DNA of 64,000 bases from Rhinopithecimicrobium faecis (GCA_017942165.1 JAGKSB010000001.1:288440-352439), one strand, 5' to 3'. Positions 1-9,593 are shown, counted from the stretch's first letter. Numbers and translations: made by a program. The notes: generated by a model not told the origin, from the sequence alone.

Positions 1-244
1 GCGTCCCCGACTGCCCAATACGAATATTTAAGCCGCGATTACGAATGTTAAAGGAATTGGAACCCATGGATGAAAAGGAGCTTGTCAGGGAGCTTTTTAT
101 AGCGTCAATGGAGGTCAGCACGCCCACTAATGCTGTAATGCCTATCGCAATAATAAGCGCCGTCAGCAAGGTGCGCAATTTATTTTGCACAACAGCCTGC
201 AAGGCTAGTTTTACAGTTTCGAAATAGGATAATTTTACAGACAT
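1..244 (-). CDS. ABC transporter permease, MacB/FtsX type (N-terminal part only)
   Basis: Reading leftward from the ATG at 244, the first 81 codons are open to the window edge. The protein starts MSVKLSYFETVKLALQAV and continues with a hydrophobic stretch (LRTLLTALIIAIGITALVG), then a segment rich in Ser and Asn. A short cytoplasmic helix, one membrane segment and then a periplasmic domain is the usual N-terminus of MacB/FtsX-type permeases, which act with an ATPase to export lipoproteins, peptides or drugs or to drive envelope processes. The substrate cannot be inferred. The gene is cut by the window edge, so everything beyond the first membrane segment is unseen. The rightward reading frame over the same DNA is a shadow. 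Confidence 0.75.
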   Translation of the reverse strand, partial: MSVKLSYFETVKLALQAVVQNKLRTLLTALIIAIGITALVGVLTSIDAIKSSLTSSFSSMGSNSFNIRNRGLNIRIGQSGT

Positions 245-295
245 GAAAGCGGGCTTTAGCCTAGTAAAAATAGCAAAAAAATAAGATTAAAAAAA

Positions 296-325
296 ACGCG
301 CTTTTCAATGTTTTGAAAAGCGCGT
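296..325 (-). terminator. Rho-independent terminator after the DUF2147 gene
   Basis: A 13-bp perfect stem (296-308 with 313-325) encloses a 4-nt loop. Read leftward it is followed by a run of eight T residues, the expected form for ending the DUF2147 transcript. Confidence 0.8.
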
Positions 326-359
326 ATTCATATTCTTTTGTTGGTATAACGTCCGGTAA

Positions 360-400
360 ATTATCTTTTACGCGATACATCTTATCTTTTACTCGATACG
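360..400 (-). repeat. 20-bp imperfect direct repeat spanning the DUF2147 stop codon
   Basis: Read leftward, CGTATCGAGTAAAAGATAAG (400-381) is followed one base later by TGTATCGCGTAAAAGATAAT (379-360). The first copy contains the DUF2147 stop codon and the second repeats it just downstream. It looks like a small tandem duplication. Confidence 0.75.
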
Positions 401-820
401 TTTCCAGGTTTCGGTACGCCCCATAAGGCTAATCCCGACAAAGCCTCGGACATCTAACCTATTCGCATCTTTTAAAGTAAGCTTGGAGCTGTAGGTCTTT
501 CCTGTCTTAGGATCGTAAATCTTTCCACCTTCATATAAGTTTTTCCCTGTTTTATTAAAGTCTGTAAGAATTTCTAAGCCCTGGATGGTGCGCGATTGCA
601 AATTTTTATCGGGGTTTCTAAAATCTTTTTTCAACTGCCCCTTTTCATTATTTGGCTCTTTTAACCAATATAATTTACCGTAGTATTTATCCGCTCGTTT
701 GGTAATTTCCACTCTTCCTTCTCCCGAGGGATTCTGCCATTTTCCAATAATTGGATCTGTTTGCGCAAATATACTTGCCGTAATTAACAGCGTAAGTAGC
801 GATGTGAACAATGCTTTCAT
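389..820 (-). CDS. DUF2147 family exported protein
   Basis: This is a 143-residue protein with a clear signal peptide (MKALFTSLLTLLITASIFAQ). The mature part begins TDPIIGKWQNPSGEGRVEI, the typical opening of DUF2147 proteins: a short, all-beta, lipocalin-like secreted domain with conserved GKW and a C-terminal GRTETWKR. The family has no established biochemical role; members are periplasmic or outer-membrane-associated in Bacteroidota and Proteobacteria. The length is normal for the family. The gene is monocistronic, with a terminator just downstream and a stop-codon duplication at its 3' end. The family call is firm and the function is unknown. Confidence 0.85.
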   Translation of the reverse strand: MKALFTSLLTLLITASIFAQTDPIIGKWQNPSGEGRVEITKRADKYYGKLYWLKEPNNEKGQLKKDFRNPDKNLQSRTIQGLEILTDFNKTGKNLYEGGKIYDPKTGKTYSSKLTLKDANRLDVRGFVGISLMGRTETWKRIE

Positions 821-1028
821 ACTTATTTAGTTTATAATAGTTCCTTTAAGATACAAAATTTATTTTATGCGTGCATAGTAATAGTGTTAAAACAAACAGT
901 TAGGTCGTTAGTTTTTCCACATAAAAAAATAATAGCGCAATTAAATCGAAAACAATTTTCACTAAATTAGCGTTATTTGTAACAAATAAAAGCACCACTA
1001 TAATTAAAAACTATTAAATTAAGAAAGT

Positions 1029-1376
1029 ATGAAATTTATAATCTCTCTACTTATTACAGGAATTGTAATTGCACTGGCTAGCTGGATTACTCCAGGGGTG
1101 CAGGTTGCAGGATTTGGTTGGGCTATTGTTACAGGCTTAATCATTGGGTTTGTAAACGCGACAATAGGTACTATTTTACGCCTTTTCACCTTCCCAATTA
1201 ACTGGTTAACGCTAGGCTTAATTTCCTTTATTATTACGGTTTTGATGATCCTCTTAACGGACAGTATTATGGGTGATAAATTTAATGTATCCGGATTCTG
1301 GACTGCGGCATTATTTGCAATAATTGTCGCTATTATTGAAATGATAGCGGGATCTTTCACAAAAAAAGATTCTTAG
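1029..1376 (+). CDS. Small four-helix membrane protein, phage-holin-4/YvlD-like family
   Basis: A 115-residue, strongly hydrophobic protein with about four membrane segments (from residue 3, then around 30-45, 55-80 and 90-110). The pattern MKFIISLLITGIVIALASWI and GLIIGFVNATIG matches the phage_holin_4_2 (YvlD-like) family, short inner-membrane proteins found widely in bacteria with no phage context. Despite the family name there is no lysis cassette here. The complementary strand also has a long open frame, but it is a shadow of this protein. Function in Bacteroidota is unknown; some relatives are envelope-stress proteins. Confidence 0.8.
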   Translation: MKFIISLLITGIVIALASWITPGVQVAGFGWAIVTGLIIGFVNATIGTILRLFTFPINWLTLGLISFIITVLMILLTDSIMGDKFNVSGFWTAALFAIIVAIIEMIAGSFTKKDS

Positions 1377-1426
1377 TCAGCGGCTGAAAGTAGGCTATCT
1401 GCTAGGCCTAAGGGCATAAGACATGA

Positions 1427-1458
1427 AAAAGGGCAACAATTTAAATTGTTGCCCTTTT
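1427..1458. terminator. Bidirectional terminator between convergent genes
   Basis: A perfect 32-bp palindrome (arms of 16, AAAAGGGCAACAATTT and its complement) lies between the rightward membrane-protein gene and the leftward SusD-type gene. It has T-runs on both strands, so it can end transcription from either side. Confidence 0.85.
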
Positions 1459-1502
1459 CTATGATAAGATTGTTGTGTTTTCAATCTTAGAAGAAAGATC
1501 GC

Positions 1503-3014
1503 TTACTTCATCCACCATACTTTGGTACGTAAGATATCATCGGATCCCTGTGCGATAACCTGCTCCCGATTGGTGCTATTTTCCGTCTCCGGATACATCA
1601 GACGCTGAGGTCTAGCTGTAGGGTTAGGTGCGGACAAGGAATTAGGAATAGTAGGCAAGCCCAATCTTCTGTAATCGGCCCAAGCCTGTATACTATTAAT
1701 GGAGTTTAAGGCGAGCCATTTCTGCTCGATAATACGCGCGATAGGTGCGGGTGCTTCTGCTAAGGAAACCTCCTTCTGCTGCAGATATGCTGCGGTATTA
1801 TAATTTTCATTCATAATATACTTGAACGATTCGGAAATCGCATCTGCATAGTATTTAGTCGCTGTTCCTGCAATCCAGCCCCTCTGTGCGGCTTCAGCTT
1901 GTAAGAAGAGACTTTCAAAAGAGGATAGTAAAACAGCTGCTTGACTAGAAGATTTTAATAATCCAGCAGGTTTATTTCCATTTTCTAAGGGTCCTTTAAA
2001 GGCTGAGGTATTGCTGGCATTAGAGGCTGTGGATACAGTAGGGTCGCCAAAATCAACCCCTTTATAGCTTCCATTTACAGCGACATAGAGTGCTTCTAAA
2101 CGGGGGTCAGACAACCCTTTAAGTTTTTCAACAACATAATTAGTAGGTCTAATATTCGTGTAATTAACGACAGTAGCTCCCCCACTATTACGGTAGAAAT
2201 TTTCATAAAATGGATTTAATTTTCCCGTTGTATTTAAATAGCCTGGTTGCACCAACGCAGATTCTGAGCTGCTTAAAAATCCGGATCCCTCCTTCACAAT
2301 TTTATCAATTTCTGTACGGATATAAGCCGCCTGACTCGCTTGCTCCGACTGTCTTAAAAGTGCTCTTAATTTAATTGTATTCCCAAATTTGGACCACAAT
2401 TTCTTGTTTCCAGCAAATATAATATCATCCTGCTTAGGGGCTACTGTAGCGGCATTAATTTGTTGAATTCCTGCGGTAATAAGATTGATAGACTTCTCAT
2501 ATACAGCCTTTCCATCTTCATACTTCGGGCGGTTGACAGCGGACCCTAACAGCGCTTCCTCGTAAGGGACATTATTGTAAATATCTACCAGCTGTAAGAA
2601 GTGCCAAGCCATCATAATTTTTGAAATTCCGGCATAGAATAAGGCGCCCTCCTGCTCGGATTGATCGAGCATTAATTTATAGTACAATAAATAGTTGTAG
2701 GAGTTCTCCCAGATAGGAATACCATCTCGAACATCACGAATACCCTGACCAGAATATATTTTCTCATTATAAAAAGCATTTAATCCTTCCGAAGAAGTCC
2801 CCCAATAGCCGGACCAGAAGGCTCCTAGCTGATTGAGTTGCGTAGCCTCTTGGGTCGCTGTAGCCACAAGGGCTGCTGGTAACTTCGAAGCTAAGGTTAA
2901 ATTCTCCCCTACAGGAGCATTCGGGTTAACATTTACTTCTAAGAAATTCGAACAGGAGGTAGCAGTCCACGTAAATAAACCTAAAAGTGCGAGTTTTATA
3001 CTATAGTTTTTCAT
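1503..3014 (-). CDS. SusD/RagB family nutrient-binding outer-membrane lipoprotein (SusD-like_2 type)
   Basis: 503 residues. The signal peptide ends in a lipobox (ATSC), with Cys21 as the predicted lipid anchor, followed by SNFLEVNVNPNAP, the usual opening of SusD-like proteins. Motifs such as AWHFLQLVDIYNNVPYEEAL (TPR-like helical repeats) and the C-terminal WADYRRLGLPTIP point to the SusD-like_2 group. SusD proteins sit as a lid on a SusC channel and capture ligand at the cell surface. The gene lies 13 bp downstream of its SusC partner in the same transcript. The nearby PchR-like regulator and siderophore-type receptor make iron chelates or peptides as likely as a glycan. Confidence 0.92.
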   Translation of the reverse strand: MKNYSIKLALLGLFTWTATSCSNFLEVNVNPNAPVGENLTLASKLPAALVATATQEATQLNQLGAFWSGYWGTSSEGLNAFYNEKIYSGQGIRDVRDGIPIWENSYNYLLYYKLMLDQSEQEGALFYAGISKIMMAWHFLQLVDIYNNVPYEEALLGSAVNRPKYEDGKAVYEKSINLITAGIQQINAATVAPKQDDIIFAGNKKLWSKFGNTIKLRALLRQSEQASQAAYIRTEIDKIVKEGSGFLSSSESALVQPGYLNTTGKLNPFYENFYRNSGGATVVNYTNIRPTNYVVEKLKGLSDPRLEALYVAVNGSYKGVDFGDPTVSTASNASNTSAFKGPLENGNKPAGLLKSSSQAAVLLSSFESLFLQAEAAQRGWIAGTATKYYADAISESFKYIMNENYNTAAYLQQKEVSLAEAPAPIARIIEQKWLALNSINSIQAWADYRRLGLPTIPNSLSAPNPTARPQRLMYPETENSTNREQVIAQGSDDILRTKVWWMK

Positions 3015-3027
3015 GTTTTTTTAATTC

Positions 3028-6000
3028 TTAGAATGTCAAGTTTGCTGTAAATCCAAAAGAGCGTGTTGAAGGAATTTGTCTCCACGAAGAGTAGCCATCA
3101 GTGCCATTATAAAGGGCCTCAGGATCGCCAATCGTATTATTTTTATTGGTTACAATAAATAGGTTGTTCCCTACCAACCCAAAGGTAGCACGCTTAATTA
3201 CGCCTTGTTTTCCTAATAGCGATGCCGGTAAGGTATAGGAGATTTGCAATTCTCTTAATTTTAAATAGTCTGCTTTTGCAGCGGTAACGGTTTGAATCTT
3301 TCCATAAGCAGTCCACCACGCTTTATCTCCTTTGGACATAATGGATGTATTTTCAGAAAAAGAGCCGTCGGCATTTTCAACCACAGAATTTGGTAGAATA
3401 AATTCCTCACGGTTGTACTTCACCGTCTCAGGGTGCGTTCCTGAGGCATACATACGTGGTACGACCTCCGAATACATCCAACTTCCAATACGAGCGTCAA
3501 ACTGTGCTGAAATTTGGAACCCCTTATAGCCTACACGTGTGTTAAATCCGAAAAGATAAGGGGGCACCATTGTTCCTAAAACAGTCTCATCCGCAGACTC
3601 CGAGATATTTCCGTTTTTATCTACGACAATACGCCCTAAATCATCACGCTTGAAATCCTTCATTTTTAAGGTCGGATAAGCTTCTCCGACAATCGCATAC
3701 TGCTGACGGAAGATGTTAAACTCATTCCCTGTGTAAAGCTCCTTTACTTGGTTATTCGTGTAAGAGAAGTTTAGCCCTAAATCAACATTCCAATTATTAT
3801 TTTTCACTACGGCACCTTGTAATGCGAGCTCAACAATGGAATTTGTCAACCTTCCAGCATTAACAATTGATTTATTGAAGCCCGTTGCGGAAGAGGTTAC
3901 AGCCTCAAATATTTGCCCCTTAGAGTCGGAATAAGCATAAGCCATATCCACATGTAAGCGGTTGTTGAATAAGCCCAACTGGAAACCCGTTTCGTAGGAA
4001 GTCACAAACTCCGGCTCAATTAACGCATTGGGGTTTGTTAATCCCGGGGTAAAGCCTACTAAATTGCCAAATGGAAATCCTCCTGTCTGTGTATAGGTCA
4101 GGTTTAATCGATATGGATCCAAGGTTACATTTCCTGTACGGTTGAAAGAGGCATACACCTTACCAAAACTTAAAATAGAAGAATTTTTTAATGCTGGAAT
4201 AGCATCGGTGAAGACAAAGGATGTACTTACCCCTGGGTAGAAGTAGCTGCGGTTATTCTTACTCAATACCGACACTTGATCCTGACGCCCCGTTAGGGTA
4301 AGGAATAAATAGTTATTGTAGCCGACGGTTAATTCACCATACGTTCCTAAGGAACGATATTTGGTCAGCGTCGCAGCGCCATTCAACTCACCAGCGCGGG
4401 AGCCAGGGTTAAAAATATTTTCAAACAGTAAATTATTGGCTCCAATACCGATGCTCTTACGGTCGTCCATACGAATATTCTGACCTAGTAATAAACGGGT
4501 ATTAAACCGCCCAAAATCTTTATTAAAACTTAAAATAAAGTCGTTATTCAAACGGGTAAAATTATCCTGCCCATCGTTGACAGAGCCATTGACATTTCGT
4601 GCGCCAATGCTGGAAGCTAACTTCCCTACGGTAACACGCGATTCCGTCTGCTCATTGAACATCCCAACACGATAGATCGCTTTAAACCAATCTGTAAAAG
4701 CGTAGTCAAGCTCTACTTTCGCATTAAGCGTATGCTGCTTAGCCGTATTACGTGTATTGTCAGCTAGGAAAAAAGGATTCTTCTTACTCGTATTATACCA
4801 ATTTAATGGGTGTGAGGGGCTGCTCGGATCTGACCAGTTTCTATGGGAATTATAGTCGATATTTGCAGGCTGATCGTATACCGAAGGCCAAGGACCATCT
4901 GAAGTCGTATTATTATTGAAATGGATATAGTTCACGTTATACGAAGTATTCAGCTTATTGAATTTTCTGGTGCCGTTAAACCGCGCCCCTGTACGTGCAG
5001 ATTTGTCGCCAGGAATAATCCCTTTTATACGTACATCTTGCACAGACATATAATAGGTTCCATTATCATCCCCCCCAGAGAAGGAGATATCACTTTGGGA
5101 GGTAACCCCGGTATCAAAAGTCTGTAGGCGATTGTCCTTTTTCGTCGCAGCATATAGCGCTTGCGGCTGAAAACCATTGATAGTAGGGCCAAAGTCTTTT
5201 TGTGTACCATCAAATGCGGGCCCCCAAGAGTCCGAAATTATAGGGCTATAAACACCATTAGCTCCTTGTCCAAACCTGTTTTGTGCCGGTGGCAGGAAGA
5301 ATACACGCGAGAAGTTTGTGGTGTTACTCACGGAAATCTCTCCAACACCACGCTGCCCCTTTTTAGTGGTAATCATCAAGGCACCATTCACCCCTTCGGA
5401 GCCATATAATGCCGCAGCATTGGATCCTTTAAGCACAGTGATACTCGCGATATCATTCGGATTTAAACGCGCGATATCTGGTACAGGGAATCCATCGACC
5501 ACATAAATAGGGTCATTCTTAGCCCGATTTAATGAGCGTGAACCGCGCAGACGCACCTGCACCCCAGGGTCTGTCTTCCCTGTAGTCAGATCGCTGGCAT
5601 TAATCCGTAGACCTGCAACTTTACTAGATAGCGCAAGCAAGGGATTGACTACTTTTCCGGCATTCAAACTTTCATTATCGACTATCTGCGCGGAAGCTCC
5701 TACTTCCCGCGCTGAACGCTGGATACCTAAAGCTCCAGTAACCATCGCCTCAGCAAGAATATTATTCTCCTTCACTAAGTATAAGGTCACCTTCTCTGCC
5801 CCTGATTTAATCTTTATGGAGTTCGTGGTATAACTTAGATGCTTGAGGACCAAGGTCTGACCACTGTGGGCACGAATTGAAAATCCACCGGTAGACCCCG
5901 TAATCACGGAGCCAGACTTCGCATTCTCTTTCACGTAAATGCTTACGCCAGCAATGCCAGCACCATTCTCCTGATCTAGCACCTGCCCTTGAATTAATAA

Positions 6001-6078
6001 ATGCTCTTGTGCCACCGAGGATGGCGTATAGGCGAGAAAACCAAGTAAGATAAATAACAGTGTGTAAAATTTATTCAT
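3028..6078 (-). CDS. SusC/RagA family TonB-linked outer-membrane transporter
   Basis: 1016 residues. A signal peptide (residues 1-23) is followed by a carboxypeptidase-regulatory-like beta-sandwich (about 28-105), a TonB-box-like segment near AEAMVTGALGIQR, the plug (about 120-240, with IYVVDGFPVPD and VLKGSNAAALYGSEG), and a 22-strand-type barrel ending in ANLTF. It imports a ligand captured by the adjacent SusD lipoprotein, driven by TonB-ExbBD. It is the first gene of the SusC-SusD pair and is divergent from an AraC-type regulator. The upstream region has a palindromic site (6124-6138) and a 12-bp motif shared with the next receptor gene. The substrate is not evident; an iron chelate is the working guess. 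Confidence 0.93.
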   Translation of the reverse strand: MNKFYTLLFILLGFLAYTPSSVAQEHLLIQGQVLDQENGAGIAGVSIYVKENAKSGSVITGSTGGFSIRAHSGQTLVLKHLSYTTNSIKIKSGAEKVTLYLVKENNILAEAMVTGALGIQRSAREVGASAQIVDNESLNAGKVVNPLLALSSKVAGLRINASDLTTGKTDPGVQVRLRGSRSLNRAKNDPIYVVDGFPVPDIARLNPNDIASITVLKGSNAAALYGSEGVNGALMITTKKGQRGVGEISVSNTTNFSRVFFLPPAQNRFGQGANGVYSPIISDSWGPAFDGTQKDFGPTINGFQPQALYAATKKDNRLQTFDTGVTSQSDISFSGGDDNGTYYMSVQDVRIKGIIPGDKSARTGARFNGTRKFNKLNTSYNVNYIHFNNNTTSDGPWPSVYDQPANIDYNSHRNWSDPSSPSHPLNWYNTSKKNPFFLADNTRNTAKQHTLNAKVELDYAFTDWFKAIYRVGMFNEQTESRVTVGKLASSIGARNVNGSVNDGQDNFTRLNNDFILSFNKDFGRFNTRLLLGQNIRMDDRKSIGIGANNLLFENIFNPGSRAGELNGAATLTKYRSLGTYGELTVGYNNYLFLTLTGRQDQVSVLSKNNRSYFYPGVSTSFVFTDAIPALKNSSILSFGKVYASFNRTGNVTLDPYRLNLTYTQTGGFPFGNLVGFTPGLTNPNALIEPEFVTSYETGFQLGLFNNRLHVDMAYAYSDSKGQIFEAVTSSATGFNKSIVNAGRLTNSIVELALQGAVVKNNNWNVDLGLNFSYTNNQVKELYTGNEFNIFRQQYAIVGEAYPTLKMKDFKRDDLGRIVVDKNGNISESADETVLGTMVPPYLFGFNTRVGYKGFQISAQFDARIGSWMYSEVVPRMYASGTHPETVKYNREEFILPNSVVENADGSFSENTSIMSKGDKAWWTAYGKIQTVTAAKADYLKLRELQISYTLPASLLGKQGVIKRATFGLVGNNLFIVTNKNNTIGDPEALYNGTDGYSSWRQIPSTRSFGFTANLTF

Positions 6079-6123
6079 TGTTTTTTCTATTAATAATAGT
6101 TTATTTATTAGATTTGAAGCTAG

Positions 6124-6145
6124 TTAGATTAAGTCTAAATAAAGA
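6124..6145 (-). promoter_or_regulatory. Palindromic operator-like site upstream of the SusC gene
   Basis: TTAGATTAAGTCTAA (6124-6138) has 5-bp inverted arms TTAGA/TCTAA around a 5-bp centre and overlaps TCTAAATAAAGA (6134-6145). That 12-mer also occurs 22 bp upstream of the siderophore-type receptor start. A weak -7-like box, TATCTTCG (6158-6151), sits just upstream, so a bound protein would cover the transcription start. It could be a Fur- or other iron-repressor site; no consensus search was possible. Confidence 0.45.
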
Positions 6146-6236
6146 CACTGCGAAGATACTCGAATTTGACTCCCTAAAAAGACGTAATAAGAAATTCATA
6201 GTACCCGAAACGAAAAAAATAAAGCGCTAAAAATCC

Positions 6237-7115
6237 ATGATTGCGAACCAAGTAGATGCACCTATCGCCTTAACAAAAATATCCAACTATATCAATTTGG
6301 CTGAAATAAGAGAGGTCCCTAACTATGCATTAAGCTTATCAACAGACGCATACATCAGTATAATTGCTATGCGAGCATGCTGCCTAGTAAAGGTTGCCGA
6401 TAATTTGGATTATAAGATTGAGGAGGGATATAGCACTTTATTGAGTATCAATCAGGGGGGAATGTTGCAGATTAACGCTGAAAGCATGGACAGCTGTATA
6501 CTCTTACTGGTTATAGACCGCTCATTTATTGACCAACTTAACCCCGAAGGCAAGGAGCTAGGCCCTATGATTAAAGCGCTAAAGTCCAAATGTATCGCCG
6601 ATAGAGCAATCTTTCCAATTGCCCTAGAAATCCTCAATGAAGAGATCCCCACCCACTTTAAGAAACTCTATCAGACGTCAAAAATATTAGAGGTATTTTC
6701 CAAACAGCTGTTTCATATCAAACAGCAGCGCGCTGATCAGACGCTGAAGATTAAAACTGCAGACGAGGAAAAGGTAAGAACGGCAAAGAAATTAATAGAT
6801 CAGCATCTGGAGAAAACATATACCATCGCGGAGCTTTCCAGATTAATAGGCACTAATGAACAGTATCTAAAAATTCACTTTAAGCATATTTACGGCTGCA
6901 CAATTTATAATTATTCACTCACCATGAAGATGAATTTTGCGCGCGGTCTACTACTCGCTAAAGAGGATAAAATTGCAGATGTAGCGACAAAAATAGGCTA
7001 TAAACATGCGACACATTTTTCGACAGCCTTTAAGAAATTTTTTGGCTACCTGCCCAATACCCTACGCGGCCACTTTTTGTCCCTACTAACGGTAGAAAGT
7101 CTCATTTTCATATAA
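6237..7115 (+). CDS. AraC family transcriptional regulator, PchR-like
   Basis: 292 residues. The N-terminal half (about 1-170) resembles the poorly conserved ligand-sensing region of PchR-type regulators. The C-terminal 100 residues form the double helix-turn-helix AraC domain: KTYTIAELSRLIGTNEQYLK is the first HTH, followed by KIADVATKIGYKHATHFSTAF for the second. PchR-type proteins respond to iron-siderophore complexes and switch on the cognate receptor. The gene stands between a leftward SusC-SusD pair and a leftward siderophore-type receptor and is transcribed oppositely, fitting a local regulator of both. Ligand and direction of control are inferred. Confidence 0.85.
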   Translation: MIANQVDAPIALTKISNYINLAEIREVPNYALSLSTDAYISIIAMRACCLVKVADNLDYKIEEGYSTLLSINQGGMLQINAESMDSCILLLVIDRSFIDQLNPEGKELGPMIKALKSKCIADRAIFPIALEILNEEIPTHFKKLYQTSKILEVFSKQLFHIKQQRADQTLKIKTADEEKVRTAKKLIDQHLEKTYTIAELSRLIGTNEQYLKIHFKHIYGCTIYNYSLTMKMNFARGLLLAKEDKIADVATKIGYKHATHFSTAFKKFFGYLPNTLRGHFLSLLTVESLIFI

Positions 7116-7121
7116 AAAAAT

Positions 7122-7150
7122 ACCCCAAGGAAATTAATCCTTGAGGTATT
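7122..7150. terminator. Bidirectional terminator between AraC regulator and receptor genes
   Basis: A 12-bp stem with one mismatch (a G-U pair when read leftward) and a short AT loop, flanked by A- and T-runs, lies between two converging genes. ATACCCCAAGGA pairs with TCCTTGAGGTAT. Confidence 0.7.
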
Positions 7151-7170
7151 TTCTTGCTAACTAACTTATT

Positions 7171-9558
7171 TTAGAAACGATATGAAAGTTGTCCCGCAAC
7201 ATTTCTAGGATCTGTCTGGTTAATAAACCCTCCTCTAAAGTAGGAGTTAAGTCCAATCTTATTCGCGATATTATTAAAGAATACACGCGCTGTCAACTTT
7301 CCAAATGTATAGCCCAGCTGACTGTTTAATGTCATATATCCTGGCATATCAAAGGGTTTCACTCCCGGTACTGTGCCATGTCCATCGGGGCGCGTAGAAT
7401 ATTCATTTACAGGACGGTCACCTACATAATAAGCACCAAAGCCTATGCTTAAGCCTTTTAATGCGGAGCGGTTTACTGTATATTGAATCCAGCCATTCGC
7501 TGTATGCTTAGGCGCATTCATCGGCGCAGAACCATTGACATAGGACGGGCTATTTTCATAACGTGCGTCTAAGTAGGCATAGCCTAACATCACTTGTAAA
7601 TTCTCTAGTACACGACCATTTAATTCAACTTCAATACCCTTGCGTTTTAAATCACCTGCTTGAAATACATAGCCTGTTGCTGTATTCGTGTTAGGATCGT
7701 ATTCGCTATTTGTCAGATTCGCGGTATTGATATGGAAGTAGGTAAAATTAAAGCGTAGACGGTCATTCAGCCAATCCGATTTTATACCTGCTTCAAACTG
7801 ATTCGTGGTGGAAGCTCCCACACGTTCGCCAGATCTCAGCTCTTGGGCAGCATTACGCAATGATGTCGAGGTCGTATAAGAACCAAATATATTAACTTGC
7901 TTAATGGGGCGCACCATGACTCCTAAGGAAGGGTTCCATGCAGAACCGACATCAGTGCGGCTGGAGTTAGGAATCTTATTATAGATCTCTGTGTAGCGCA
8001 CACCTAAAATTGCTTTCAGGTACTTATTAAAGGTAATTACATCTTGAGCCATCAGGCCTAAAGTGCTGTATTGCGCACGTGTAGGGTTTGCACTAGCGGC
8101 AAAAGCGACCGGATTAGTGATGGTATTGGTGTAGGGCTGCATCACGTTAATGGTATCCAAGCGCGAAGATCCCCAAGGGGTATTTAAGGAATTGGCAATA
8201 CGGTAGTCAAATCCTACTTGGAAAGTATGATTTAAAGATCCTGTTTTAATATCCTCTCCAATAAAATCAAATTGTGCTGTAGTATTTTTATCGTCACGCA
8301 CGGCACGGCTAATGGTACGCGCACGAAGGTTATAATCGCCTTGAATCGCACCCCCAACACCTGTAGAAGTGTTATCAGCCATATATGATCCCGAAGATAA
8401 AGCGGCACGAATTTTTAATTTATCGGTTAGTTTACGCTCCACACGAAACATATATGAGGCCATCACATTATTCACCTTATCATCGGAGAAGCCTAAAAAT
8501 TGGTCGTAAGGAATAAGGTATAATTTATTGACATCGGCCGCGCCTAAGTTGACAGCATCTCCATGAGGCGTTCTATTTTCCTGTAAGTAATCGGCTTCAA
8601 ATGTTACAGTCGTCTGCTCATTGGGACGCCAAGCAAAGGAAGGATTAATATAGACACGGTTGTTATTTACAATGGTACGGTAGGAGTTTCCACGTTCATA
8701 GGCTCCATTGATACGCATGGCTACGGTATTCTTATTATCTAATACCGCTTGGTAATCAAAAGTAGGTCTCACTTGTCCCCAAGCACCAATACGGATATCA
8801 ACCTGACCACCATCTACAAACTCGGGCGTTTTCGTCGTTAGGTTAATTACACCTCCAGCATTTCCAATATCTGTGATTACGCCCTGCGTAATTGCTGCAG
8901 ACCCTTTAATCACCTGAATAGTCTCCACCCCTTGCATATCGACAATGGCTGAGGCTGTTTGAAACTGGGAATCCATACGGACACCATTTTTAAGTACGGG
9001 TACACCACGGAAACCTCTAATAGACATCGATTCGCGCACGCCTCCATAGGAACCAAATAAGGATACCCCCGGGACATTACGGATGGCATCGGTCAACGTT
9101 AAGGCGCCTTGATCGGCAATAACTTTTGATGATATAACGGAAATAGATTGAATCTGATCGGAAGGTTTCAGGGGCATACGTGTGATCATCTCTAAGCCCT
9201 TGGGCTGACGGTTACGATTTCCAAATACTTCAACCTCCTCCAAATCGTGGTTATTTGAAACTAGTAAAATAGATTTAAGGTCCAGATCACCATTTTCCAT
9301 CAGCTTATTCATGCCTACAGGACGATATCCAATACCGGAGATGCGCACATAAACAGCGCCTTCTTTATGCGTTGGAATTTCAAATGAACCATCCGCCTTG
9401 GTCTTTACAGTAACTCCCGCCGCCGATATCGTAATTGCTGACAGGGGTTTATTATGCTCGTTGACCACTTTCCCACGAATGACGGAATTCGTCTGTGCGT
9501 AGAGTGCGGTCGATGTACAAAAGGCTAAGCCTGCTAATAAGTAAAATTTAATGCTCAT
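7171..9558 (-). CDS. TonB-dependent siderophore receptor (FhuA/FpvA-like) with N-terminal CarboxypepD_reg-like domain
   Basis: 795 residues. Signal peptide 1-21, a carboxypeptidase-regulatory-like domain (about 25-110), then a plug typical of ferric-siderophore receptors (IADQGALTLTDAIRNVPGVS and SMSIRGFRGVPVLKNGVRMD) and a 22-strand barrel ending in GQLSYRF. The regular N-terminal beta-sandwich is the Bacteroidota variant of this family. It carries a ferric siderophore across the outer membrane; which one cannot be read from sequence. A well-formed promoter lies at 9594-9625 and a motif shared with the SusC gene overlaps the predicted start of transcription, suggesting shared (iron) control. 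Confidence 0.9.
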   Translation of the reverse strand: MSIKFYLLAGLAFCTSTALYAQTNSVIRGKVVNEHNKPLSAITISAAGVTVKTKADGSFEIPTHKEGAVYVRISGIGYRPVGMNKLMENGDLDLKSILLVSNNHDLEEVEVFGNRNRQPKGLEMITRMPLKPSDQIQSISVISSKVIADQGALTLTDAIRNVPGVSLFGSYGGVRESMSIRGFRGVPVLKNGVRMDSQFQTASAIVDMQGVETIQVIKGSAAITQGVITDIGNAGGVINLTTKTPEFVDGGQVDIRIGAWGQVRPTFDYQAVLDNKNTVAMRINGAYERGNSYRTIVNNNRVYINPSFAWRPNEQTTVTFEADYLQENRTPHGDAVNLGAADVNKLYLIPYDQFLGFSDDKVNNVMASYMFRVERKLTDKLKIRAALSSGSYMADNTSTGVGGAIQGDYNLRARTISRAVRDDKNTTAQFDFIGEDIKTGSLNHTFQVGFDYRIANSLNTPWGSSRLDTINVMQPYTNTITNPVAFAASANPTRAQYSTLGLMAQDVITFNKYLKAILGVRYTEIYNKIPNSSRTDVGSAWNPSLGVMVRPIKQVNIFGSYTTSTSLRNAAQELRSGERVGASTTNQFEAGIKSDWLNDRLRFNFTYFHINTANLTNSEYDPNTNTATGYVFQAGDLKRKGIEVELNGRVLENLQVMLGYAYLDARYENSPSYVNGSAPMNAPKHTANGWIQYTVNRSALKGLSIGFGAYYVGDRPVNEYSTRPDGHGTVPGVKPFDMPGYMTLNSQLGYTFGKLTARVFFNNIANKIGLNSYFRGGFINQTDPRNVAGQLSYRF

Positions 9559-9579
9559 AGTTTATCTATTTTTAATTAA

Positions 9580-9591
9580 TCTAAATAAAGA
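9580..9591 (-). promoter_or_regulatory. Motif shared with the SusC promoter region
   Basis: TCTAAATAAAGA occurs here and, identically, at 6134-6145. In both places it lies directly downstream of the -7 box on the transcribed strand, where a repressor would block initiation. Confidence 0.45.
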
Positions 9592-9593
9592 AA

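Noticed and set aside
1029..1376. Phage holin as sign of a prophage
   Set aside because: The family name is historical; no lysin, structural gene or integrase is nearby.
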